Shown here in pieces: positions 24,601-33,900 of a stretch of DNA of 64,000 bases. Positions within the stretch are counted from its first letter, which is position 1. Each line of letters begins with the position of its first letter. Below the pieces are notes generated by a model. That model was not told the DNA's origin and made no database searches. It saw only the letters and a program-made list of their open reading frames with translations. A program made the position numbers and the translations under genes. The DNA is from Istiophorus platypterus (Eukaryota; Chordata; Actinopteri; Istiophoriformes; Istiophoridae), in NCBI GenBank assembly GCA_016859345.1, contig CM029120.1, positions 2,262,001-2,326,000 on the forward strand, in the 5' to 3' direction.

Positions 24601-25828
24601 TCCCTTGGGTTCAATGTGTTACCCAGACGGACCCTTTGAAAGCGTCCGGTGCCGAGGTGTCGTGTCCTGGCTCCAGACCACCGATGCCGACCCGACCCAG
24701 CGGAGTGGCCCTGGTCCGGTGCATCGCCCTGTTCCTTAAGGCTTCATCAGCCCGTGTCACTTCGTCCCTGCTTTATTGGCAAACTCGGGAACATACATCA
24801 CAATCTTTGACCTTTCACCTTTGCCTCATGAATTTTGGGCTGAAGATGGGTTTGGATCTAATAGTCTAATTTCCTGGTGGAAGAAGATTGTGGATTATAA
24901 AGACAACTGTTTTTGCTTTCTCTGTTGAAAACAAAAAGCCAGTGCGGCTCGAGGCTGATGGCTCCTGCTGTAGTTATGTTCCATAGTCGTTTTCTTCCTG
25001 TTCACGGGGAGCTCAGTTTGTTAATTTCAAGTATTCTTACTGCGGTTTTCGGAGATAAATCTAAACTGTTCTTTTTTTATGGCCTGACCGCGGAAAAGCC
25101 GCTGTAGTCATCTGACTCCTTTTTTGAAATTTTTGAACTTGCGTAGCTCTTTTGCGAACATGACTCTTGAAGTAAGTTTTACTTGCTGCTGCCTGCAGAC
25201 ATTTTTCATTTTGGTGAAGCATTTCAACCCTGAGCTGTCAATGCAATGTGTTGTGAATTATCTAAAATGAGAGTTTTACTGTTTTAAAAGAACAAAATCC
25301 GGTATTTTGGGTTTTTCTTTTTAAAAACAAGATATTTTAAACCTTTTTTTCTACATGCTTACACAAAGGAATTGACATTTTGCTAACCCCCCCCCCCCAG
25401 CGGTGAATGACCATTAGCTTTGGATTTCTGCACATGATGAAAACTGTAAATGCAGAGTTTGGGAGGTGGTGTATTTTGGCCTGTTCCAGAAACAACAGCA
25501 GAAATGTACAGTAGAAACCTAAAGGCTTGCTCCCGAGACTTAGGGCTAGCACGTCATCATTGGGTAACGCTCTTATTTTGTTGGGCCCCAGGCTGCATGA
25601 GAACCGCCTCCATCCAGGAATAAAACCTTCGCCGTGTCGGAGCCGGTCCCAGGCAACAGCAACCAGAGCTCAGGCTAACGTTGGCGGCCCCGTCCAGGTT
25701 TTCCGTCCAGCGGCGCTTGGCCATCTTCACCCGAGGCGGCGAGATGTCGGCCGAACTCATCAGTCGGGGCCACGTCCTAAAAGCCTAAAAACAGAAGTAA
25801 AACTCAGCCCTTAGTTGAAGTATGCACG

Positions 25829-26016
25829 TAACGTAAACTCTGGGTCCTTTTCAATCTCGGGCTCTCTTGAGTCTGTGAAGGCCACTTAGGTAAAGCTGAA
25901 ACACGGTTGTTAAGATCCATTAATCATCAGTCATTAATGTCAGCGCAGACTGAGGAGCATCAGTGACGTCGAGGGTTTCACGTCAGACATCAGAGGATCC
26001 TACTCGGTTCATTTAG
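25829..26016 (+). repeat. 188-bp inverted repeat, left arm
   Basis: It begins TAACGTAAACTCTGGGTCCT and ends CTACTCGGTTCATTTAG. The reverse complement of 26830-27017 aligns to it end to end without gaps, with eight mismatches by hand count (about 96%). It lies 212 bp upstream of the S4-S5 exon. Outside the arms the match stops abruptly. No coding content is recognised. Confidence 0.95.
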
Positions 26017-26209
26017 CCCAAGGAACGCATTCATTTCTTTGCACCACAGAAACCAGACTTCTACCTGTATTAACCATTTTTTCTCTCCTCTCTCTTGTCC
26101 TCTACCTTACCCCCCCTCCCTTAACCTGCCTTTCATTTCCCCGACACCACTCCTCACCCTCCCTCCATCCTCCACCTCTTCTCACGTTCTATTGTCTTTT
26201 CCGTTGCAA

Positions 26210-26226
26210 CCCCCCCCCCCCCCCCC
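26210..26226 (+). promoter_or_regulatory. kcnh5: Unusual pure poly-C polypyrimidine tract at the S4-exon acceptor
   Basis: Seventeen consecutive C directly precede AG at 26227-26228. Almost no U lies in the last 20 bases of the intron, although CT-rich sequence sits further upstream. Poly-C is a binding preference of PCBP/hnRNP K proteins, so usage of this acceptor may depend on them. That is inference. Confidence 0.55.
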
Positions 26227-26228
26227 AG

Positions 26229-26386
26229 GGCATCAGCAGTCTGTTCAGCTCTCTGAAAGTGGTCCGCCTGCTGCGCCTGGGCCGGGTTGCCAGGAAACTG
26301 GACCACTACCTGGAGTACGGCGCCGCTGTTCTGGTCCTGCTGGTCTGTGTGTTTGGACTGGTGGCCCACTGGCTCGCCTGTATCTG
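26229..26386 (+). CDS. kcnh5: kcnh5 exon: S4 voltage sensor and S5
   Basis: A 158-nt exon beginning on a codon boundary and ending two bases into a Trp codon; the donor is GTAAAC. It encodes GISSLFSSLKVVRLLRLGRV then ARKLDHYLEYGAAVLVLLVC and VFGLVAHWLACIW. LKVVRLLRLGRVARK is the positively charged S4 helix with Lys/Arg every third residue. The YLEYGAAVLVLLVCVFGLVA stretch is the S4-S5 linker and S5. GLVAHWLACIW is EAG2-type (EAG1 has GLAAHWMACIW). Skipping this exon would shift the frame (158 is not a multiple of 3) and remove the voltage sensor. It is bracketed by the 188-bp inverted repeats. Confidence 0.97.
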
Positions 26387-26829
26387 GTAAACTTTTTTTT
26401 CTAATGGTATTAACTCTGCCTCATTTCCTCAAAGTTTTGCACCATTCAGAGGTTCCTGCCAGCTCCTTTTCTCCTTAGCTGTTCCTAATCGGTTATTTAT
26501 GCCAGATCTGTACATTACAGAGCATCTGCTGCCGCTCTTCTGCCGACTACAGGCTTTGTTTAGGCTCCTCCGAGTCATACAGCGTCGACTGATATGCTAA
26601 TTTATTTATGCCCCGTAGCGAAACAGGAGCAATTTTGTTCTCCCAAAACACAGAATCCCTTCTCAGATGACTCCTTCGGTGCAAAATATTCACTCACACC
26701 ACGGCAAAATACTCTCCTGATATTCTGAATTTTATGCCTCCCAAATGAGGCTGAATGACCTTTTTATAAAAAAACAAAACAAAAACGAAAGTGAAAGGTG
26801 CATAAAGCCAAGTTACCTTCTGAATGGTT

Positions 26830-27017
26830 CTAAATGAACCGAGTAGGATCCTCTGATGTCTGATGTGAAGCCCTCGACATCGCCGATGCTCCTCAGTCTG
26901 CGCTGACATTAATGACTGATGATTAATGGATCTTAACAACCGTGTTTCAGCTTTACCTAAGTGGCTTTCACACACTCAAGAGAGGCCGAGATTGAAAAGG
27001 ACCCAGAGTTTACGTTA
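26830..27017 (-). repeat. 188-bp inverted repeat, right arm
   Basis: Reverse complement of 25829-26016 with eight mismatches and no gaps. It starts CTAAATGAACCGAGTAGGAT, 443 bp downstream of the exon end. Seven of the eight mismatches are transitions. Confidence 0.95.
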
Positions 27018-27580
27018 GGACACTGTTGTTTTCCATTCTATGCAGTCTACAGCAGGTTCCTTGGTTTTGGTCGAGAACTCCGTCTCTGGCTAAGGGTTTA
27101 TTTTAGCAGCTGGCTGCAAGTGTCGCATGCTCTTAAAAGCTGACAAAGGCAGGAAATCTGAGGCAGAGAGTCAAACGGCCCAGAGTTTCTGTTAGGACAC
27201 GTGCAGAGATTGTGGAAGGACTGAGGAGTTTTAAGATGAGCTTTGTCCTCTAATCCACTAGTCGGACATCCCTGGATTATGGTTCCCAGTAACAAACAAA
27301 AAAACAAAAATAAACAGTGCGTAATCAGGGCAGCATTATGTGCAGCATTATGTTTGAACCTAAATGTATTTTTGCAGTTGCATATTAGTAGAATATGAAC
27401 ATAATTTCAAGGAGACAAGGGTTGAATCAAGCAGAATGTTAAAACTGTTGACCAAAGTCCATTAACAGATATGTTGGAAATTGGTTTAGATTTGTAACTC
27501 GTTGACTAATATAGACAGAATATGAGCAGTGTAGTCATGATAACAGTCAACAAGCTAAGGTAAAACTAAACGCCCTGAAC

Positions 27581-27607
27581 TGTGTGTGTGTGTGTGTGGG
27601 GGGGGGG
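27581..27607 (+). promoter_or_regulatory. kcnh5: (GT)n-G10 stretch replacing the polypyrimidine tract
   Basis: GTGTGTGTGTGTGTGTG followed by ten G, then TGTTGCACCCAACAG and the exon. UG repeats are known targets of TDP-43 and CELF proteins and G runs of hnRNP H/F. Only the short TGCACCCAAC separates this from the AG, so the acceptor looks weak. Confidence 0.55.
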
Positions 27608-27622
27608 TGTTGCACCCAACAG

Positions 27623-27894
27623 GTACAGCATTGGGGACTACGAAGTCATCGATGAGGCCACCAACACCATCAAAATGGACAGCTGGCTCTACCAGCTGGC
27701 CATCAGCATTGGCTCGCCGTACCGCTACAACGCCAGCGGGTCGGGCCAGTGGGAGGGCGGCCCCGGCAAGGACTCCCTATACATCACCTCGCTGTACTTC
27801 ACCATGACCAGCCTGACCACCATCGGCTTCGGGAACATCGCCCCCACCACGGACGGCGAGAAGATCTTTTCCGTGGCCATGATGATGGTCGGCT
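27623..27894 (+). CDS. kcnh5: kcnh5 exon: turret, pore helix, selectivity filter, start of S6
   Basis: A 272-nt exon. Its first base completes Trp and its last base starts a Ser codon; the donor GTAAGT is near consensus. It encodes YSIGDYEVIDEATNTIKMDS, then WLYQLAISIGSPYRYNASGS and GQWEGGPGKDSLYI. The pore helix and filter follow in TSLYFTMTSLTTIGFGNIAP, with GFG as the K+ selectivity filter of the EAG family. It ends TTDGEKIFSVAMMMVG, the start of S6. NAS in the turret is an N-glycosylation sequon at the place where EAG channels carry one. SLTTIGFGNIAPTTD is EAG2-type (EAG1: LTSVGFGNIAPSTD). Confidence 0.98.
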
Positions 27895-28379
27895 GTAAGT
27901 GCGAGTGTCTCCAGCTGTTTTTTCTTTTATGTTGCTTTAACTGAGCAGTGGTGACGGCTTTTTTTTAAGTCGTTCTCTCGGAACCCATCAGTGCACGTTG
28001 CCGTGGTTTTGGTCTTTTTCGGGGCAGCGAAACGGTGCCAATGACCGTTTCCATTCAGGAGGTGTCACCGCTGCAGGTGGTAGAGGTTCCCTGATATTCT
28101 GACATTTGCAGTGATGTGCTCTACTGTGTGGAGGCTTCGATACTTGCTGGTTTTTGCAGACGGTTTTGAAACCTACTGGTGGCATCCTGGGTTTGACACT
28201 CTGACACTTTGCTCAGGTGTCTGGGCATTGTAGCCACTGACAATGGATAAATCTACATCAATCGACAGATGACTTTCTGAGGGTTTCGGGCTCAATAGAA
28301 GGGCTTCACCTCATTGTTCCCTTTTGGATTCATGTTGTATGAGAAGAATAAATTCTGAAACAGAATAAAATAGCAGATT

Positions 28380-28900
28380 AATGTCACAGTGCAGTGTAGA
28401 AATAATGACTTGATAAAAGGCAGCGGCAAATATTAGAAGTCTTCAGTCTCGACTTGAAAGCACCGGGGGTCTCAGCAGACCCGCGGTTTCCTGTGGGTTT
28501 GTTCCAGAAACTTGGTGCCTGGAAACCCAACGCTGCTTCGCCGCTGTTTTATTTCTGACTCGGGACGGGCGGCAGACGCGTCCCCGGACAAGCCGTGGGG
28601 TTCAGACGGTTCGAAATCTGGTAGCGGGTCGGTAATGTGTTTCGGGCTTGAGCCGTTTAAGTGCTCCATAAACTGACGGGGGTATTTTGGAACCTGTTTC
28701 TCCGAGAGACGGGGTCCCAGTGTACAGACCCCGAGAACCGATTGGCATGATCCACTTTATGTGTCACAGCGAGGATTCAAAGTCCTTTTTCCCTTGGTGG
28801 AATTTTTTAAAGGTGAAAGTAGGCCGACTCCGTAATTGCCCTAATGTGGCCTTTCAAATTCAGGTCTGAGTCCGTGGCTGCCCCCAGATTTCTGACAAGA
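28380..28900 (-). mobile_element. Decayed LINE (L2/Rex1-type) reverse-transcriptase C-terminus
   Basis: Read on the minus strand, the segment starts VRNLGAATDSDLNLKGHIRA and continues ITESAYFHL, matching the VRNLGVVxDSDLNFxxHI/KSAYYHL block of fish L2/Rex1-type LINE reverse transcriptases. After a gap it resumes as SVYGALKRLKPETHYRPATR and RNKTAAKQRW..SRHQVSGTNPQE, resembling the usual VYKALNGLGPxYI, RTKxGEAAFS and WNxLPE blocks near the end of the protein. It ends LSSRLKT. The alignment is from memory. About 130 bp between the blocks (the LVHAFISSRLDYCN part) appears deleted, and there are stops and frameshifts. It is an old, inactive 5'-truncated copy antisense to kcnh5. Confidence 0.75.
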
Positions 28901-29486
28901 GTCCTTGTGATGCAACTTCCTGTGGTGAACCATAAAAAAGGACCATGTGCTGCAGACAGAGCCACACACATGTCTGCGTTCATTGTGGACTATATCAGGG
29001 CCTTTGGATGATTGCAACCATGATTTGTTTTTTTTGTTCCATCTGGTGCTTTCATATCATAGAGTCGAGCCCTTTTAAATCCTGTTGCTTCCTGTTAATC
29101 ATCACGGCTACGATATCTAGCTGTGACTATGGCAGGAAAGACCTTGTTAATCTATTAGCTCCTCTGAAAGTAAAACTTTAAGGCCCAACACCACAAACCT
29201 ATTGCACAATTAACCTCATTGCAGGACTTGTTCCGGCGGAGTTAAAATAACCAGGAATGTCCCCGGCAAGAAAATCTTCTGTAGAAACTGATTGTGTTTG
29301 ATGGATTTTAGCAGCTTCACGGCAGGAAACACCTTGCTCATGATCAAAGCAGCAGATAACTGAATAGAATAATAAAAAAAAAGAAAAGAGAGTGTGACAC
29401 GCATGATTAATGGTGGACCTCACTCCTGGCAGTTAATCTGTGGCATCATCTGAACAAATTGAGGCAGCGAAGAGTTATTAACGGTT

Positions 29487-30800
29487 GTGTATTACAGGGC
29501 GAGTGGATTTTTTTACTCATCTCACAACAAAAGGTCTTTGTCTTGTGTAGAAAACGAAAGTCCCACTAGTACTTATTTTGCTGATGTACCCAGCGCCCGC
29601 ATATTAAATCAAATACAGCTCAAGATACAGCAAATGTTATTTAGGGCCGCAGCTATAGCCATAGCAGTCATTAAAAATAAATCTGTCAAGTTTATTTGGT
29701 CATTCGATTAATAGGTGGATCTGAGAATATCGGAAAATTGAGGTAAATGTCCCGAGCACTCCAAAGCCCATGGACAAGTCCTGACATGGCCTCGTTTTTG
29801 TCCTACTATCAGTTCAAACTCTGAAGAAATTCAGGTTACCCCAATATGAAACAGAGAAATGAGAAAAAATTTTCAGGGCCAGAACCAGAAGATACCAGAC
29901 TTTTTGGTTTGATCAATGACTTAAACAGCCTTAATCGATCATCGAACTGGTTTTGCAACTCTTTGTCCGCCGGCAGCGGTCGACTGATCGGCCCAGCGGT
30001 TCACCGCCTATTGACGGCTCTGTGTAAATATTTCGTGGAGGAAAACGATGAGTCTATTATTGACAGCATTTAATTCGGCAGCCTAGTTGGAGATAAGAGT
30101 GAAGAGTGTTAATGTGACTGAGCTTTTGGGGGACCTGAAGCTAGAGATGATATCAGCCCTTCTCCTGGCTCGAGGGCACAGGATATTGGGATGTTAGGCA
30201 GCTTCCGTTGGTTAAAGGAGGTAATGAATTGTCCATATATGGGTTTTAACAGTGTCTTGTGCCAGTGGTTTAATAATCTGCAGGTTCCAGAAGTTTTCCA
30301 CTCTCTGTCTGATGTGTTTTATCCAGAAGTGGCGAATGTGCTCGGTAAAATCCTCATTACGGTGTCCTTGCTTGAGGAAAACGTTACTCTGGGTGCGTCA
30401 GTTATTAAACTTTATGCAGAACGGTATGACGAGCCATGCCCCGGAAACGTTGGCGGGGAGAACAGCGACGCTTAAACGGGTGTGTGCAGCCGGCAGTCCT
30501 GTGGTCGCGTCGTCCACAGTCCACAAGTGGAATTTCTATCGGTCTGCTGGTTAAATATCTGTCCTCTGAGCACCAGCAGGTTTCTTCATCCTACTGAACC
30601 TTGCACCTGCCTCATGTCTTGCAGCTGTTTGACTCAGCATCGGATCGTTTGACAGTTGTGTATTTATTTTCTTCTCTCCTTGCCCAGAAGCTTCCAGGCC
30701 AAAAAAACGCTGTCGATTATTCAGCACATCCTGGTTCGCTGGAGAGGTCAGGAGAAACTAAACTCGCACTCTCATCACTCTCATCACGCTAATAAGGCGT
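29487..30800 (+). other. Faintly coding-like segment, identity unknown
   Basis: Successive medium open stretches occur on the + strand, in changing frames, at 29487-29711, 29846-30073, 30191-30475 and 30601-30792. A few short strings (KSVKFIWS; PDMASFLSYYQFKL in another frame; YLFSSLLAQK) resemble the spacing of LINE reverse-transcriptase C-terminal motifs, but the match is too weak to claim. It could be a very old retroelement or chance. Confidence 0.2.
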
Positions 30801-32705
30801 ACACTTGTGAGCCTGCTGATATGGAACCAGCTCGGATTTATTGTTTTTTGCTTTTTGCTGTTTTTGCCTAATAGGGGGTGGATTCCTGGAAAGCTCCTCG
30901 GGCTTCCCTGGAGAAGAGTTTCCGTTTCCTTGGGCCGTTTATGCTTCAGAACTGTGCAGTGATTTATATTCGTATCAAGGGTGATGAACTGTGTTCCATG
31001 TAGGAAACCATCAATAACACAACGTCAAGTCCACTTTGACCTCTGTGGTAACTGTAACTGTGACCTTTCCCAAACATTGACTTAGCGTCTTAGTCGCCAA
31101 ACCCCAACCATAACTTAACCAATGTGTGTTTCCTGTGTCCAATGTGCTTCCCCAGTCTGAACCATTCTGTTGGTGCCATGTACAGATACTGTATCAAGGG
31201 AACGTTCAAAAGTCGCTGTTTTTTTAATGTAATCTTGGCCCAATTAGGACTTTCTCCGATGGTCTGATTGGGGGGCTGAACAACCCCTGGCCCTGCATTA
31301 CGTTTTGTTCAGTAGGAACCAGGTTAGACCACAAAGTGATGGATGATATAGTCAGGTGGCATTGGAAATGATTGTTGCTTTCACTAAAAAAAAAACAAAA
31401 AATAAAACATTTTCTGCTCTCAGCTTCCACTATAGCAGCTGGAAATCTGTGAGTTTATGAGAGAGGGGGGAAACTTAGCCGCAAAACTATCGAGGTCCAG
31501 AACCGGAAGGTGAGTTGCCAGGGTTTTTACTTTTTCTTTTTTTTTCTTAATAGGAGTTCAAGTGCACTCACATCTCTTTCTTAAAGAGCTTGGCAGGACA
31601 CACCAGTGCTCCTCGAGTGTTTTTACAAGCCTCCGGGCTATTTTTGGTTTTGCTGGAGCTCCCGATGATCCTGCCCGGGGCAGGTATTAGGATCCGGCCA
31701 TTTTAAAAGCGCTGTGAGGCCTATTTTTGACATCAGACGTTCGGTGACAGTGGGCTTTTTAAAGAAAAAAAAATGGCTGAATCTTTCAGAACAACAGTGT
31801 TTTCATGTTTTGTTTTGTTTTGTTTTTTTTTGTCTCGGTCGACTCTGTCCCTGCCCTGGAGTTTAGTATCAGGGCCAAACCAGAGCCTCCCTGGACTGTG
31901 CTACATATTGTTTGTACCTGGCAACTGGACAGTAAAAAGCCTCAGCCTGGTTGTAAACAATGCGCAGACATGATACGCTCTTCAGTGTCTGTTCTGTCTG
32001 GCTGTGACTGATAGCCTTTCCTGGCGTGGGCGACCAACACACATTCTGTGAGGAGCAGTTTCCTGACCCCCTCAAGTACGAACTCATCATGAGATGTGCA
32101 GATTCGGGCTGGGGGGTCAATTCATTCTGCTTTCCAGATTTTTCTGACAATGATAGTCCCTTACAATATAAAACAGTTTTAGTTTATGGTAGGGCTGCTG
32201 CACCGAGGGAAGAAAACAGCTTGGTACCACTTTCTGTTGAGGCAGAACTTAAGATGGGTTCAGAAGTTGGAAATATTACCACTGTGTAAACAGTTAATTA
32301 ATAATTTAGGGCTGCCTTCAGTTATAGGCCATTTAATAAGTGCAAAATTTGGGATGCCGCCTTGTGAAACATAATTTTTACTACTGTTTATCTTCCGCTA
32401 GCATGAATATAAGCAAAGTCATCAATAACGACTTATGACTGACACTTTTTAATTGGCCATCAAGTCATTAAGGGGGAAATTAACCCCATGAAGAAAAAAA
32501 AAACAACAAAACATTAGATAACATCTGACTCATACCAGGGCCGAAGCCTCCCACAGGTGGGACATTGTATGCTAAAGGGTTAACACTAGGCTGTTTGTCA
32601 ACTTCTGTTGCACCAATAACCACACACCAAAGGTGATGTCGCCCTGAAGTACACGTTGACATCGCCGCAGTGAGGTGAGGAGTCAAACCGGAGCTTCGAT
32701 CCGCG

Positions 32706-33010
32706 TTAAAGGGCCATGCCGCCTGATTTTAGCCGTCAGAGCATGTTTCTGGGTGCTGGGAAATCATGCTGCATATCTTATAAGTTGTGTCGAGTACTGT
32801 AACGTGAATCAGCATTGGTTGGAAAATTTTAAAAATCCAGGAGTGCGGAGTTGAAAAGACGTGAGCGTACCAGATGTCTGGAGCCTACAGTCTCCAGGTT
32901 AGATTAGCCGCTACTAGCATTACCCACCAGAATCTCCGAAGCTAACTGCCGGCGGTTTGGTGGCATTGTGGTTAATGTGGGCACCGGGTTCTGAAAGAAG
33001 GATGTGTGGA
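32706..33010. mobile_element. Candidate MITE or other short interspersed element
   Basis: It starts TTAAAGGGCCATGCCGCCTG and ends near GGTGGCATTGTGGTTAATGT plus GGGCACCGGGTTCTGAAAGA. From memory both ends resemble sequences seen repeatedly in fish genomes, the second close to a GGTGGCATTGTGGGTAATGT consensus. No second copy is visible in this window and target-site duplications are not clear. Confidence 0.35.
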
Positions 33011-33659
33011 AGAAAAAAGAAAAACTGTCCCTCTGTGCTGACTCTTTCTGTCTAATCAGCATTGTCAAAAGTTAGGGAGTTATTTAAAATATTAAATGTT
33101 GTGTTATTGTTCAGGGGTTATGCTAATAATTCGTCAGGTTTGTAGACTGTGATACAGCTGCGCTGAAGCTCGTTTCCAGGAGGAACGGTCCACTGAGGCG
33201 GCCTTTCTGATGAGCTAAAGAGCCAAGCAGAAGATAAAGCAATATCCTGCTGCAGAAGGATAAAGACCTGCCAGAGAGGATTTTTCACAGCCTAGCAACC
33301 CAAAATGTGTTCTTCTATAAACTATTTATCAACCATTAATAAGGCATAAAGAAACTGCTTGTAAATCCCTTTGATGCCCTTTTACAAAGCAGTACCCAAA
33401 AATTCTCTTAAAATCTTATTGTAATGGGAACGTTTTATGGAGGCACTAACAAGATGCTTTGAATGTCAGATTTTATCCGTGATTTTCCGGGGAATCGGAT
33501 CTTAGAAAGTTAGATGACAGGTAGGAGAATAATCAATGGCAAAAGATAATCTGCTCTGCTCTCTGTTGATGGAGGTCTGGGTTCGTAGAGTAGTTTATAA
33601 CAAAGATGGAGGCAAAAGGGAAACCTTATCCATCAGTGAGGAAGGGCGAGAGGCTATTC

Positions 33660-33900
33660 TTCAGACTGTGGTTTAGCCGAATCGGGCCAAGGATCTCTGA
33701 GACTCAGCAGATCACAGGGATTGATTGATCGGGCAGACAATACATTCGCTTTGCACTAATTACTCAAAGCATCACGCTGCGTGTCAGAGGATAATCAGAT
33801 AAGCACAACAACTTGCCCAATCAATTCTCAAGAGTTATTAATTCTCAAAGATGTCCGTCTTTTTCCCAGACATCCCAGACGCCTGTTTATAGCCCACAAA
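33660..33900. other. Candidate conserved non-coding element (by composition)
   Basis: Non-repetitive, AT-balanced sequence with densely packed homeodomain-, GATA- and SOX-like words (CACTAATTACTC, CAGATAAG, CCAATCAATTCTCAAG, TTATTAATT). No conservation data are available here. Confidence 0.25.

Larger units (their letters stand above)
17867..26228 (+). other. kcnh5: kcnh5 intron, 8.4 kb
   Basis: GT-AG intron (GTACGG ... C17AG). It contains a 14-G run at 17999, a TTTA tract near 18203-18230, a (TAA)n at 18583, G/C runs at 19547, 19959, 22294 and 22531, a purine-rich stretch at 21.48-21.87 kb, a (CA)n at 22984, a candidate DNA-transposon fragment at 24133-24600, the left arm of the 188-bp inverted repeat at 25829-26016, and a pyrimidine-rich run into the acceptor from about 26085. 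The segment 23.55-24.0 kb is AT-rich without a nameable feature. Confidence 0.85.
26387..27622 (+). other. kcnh5: kcnh5 intron, 1.2 kb
   Basis: Short GT-AG intron (GTAAAC ... ACCCAACAG). It holds the right arm of the inverted repeat (26830-27017) and a roughly 25-bp imperfect direct repeat (CCCAGAGTTTACGTTAGGAC at 27002 and CCCAGAGTTTCTGTTAGGAC at about 27179). Just before the acceptor is (GT)8 plus ten G (27581-27607), in place of a normal pyrimidine tract. Confidence 0.88.

Noticed and set aside
17867..26228. Search for the S3-S4 alternative cassette known from EAG1
   Set aside because: No short exon encoding a similar insert was seen, and exon 17474-17866 joins 26229 directly in phase, as in EAG2.
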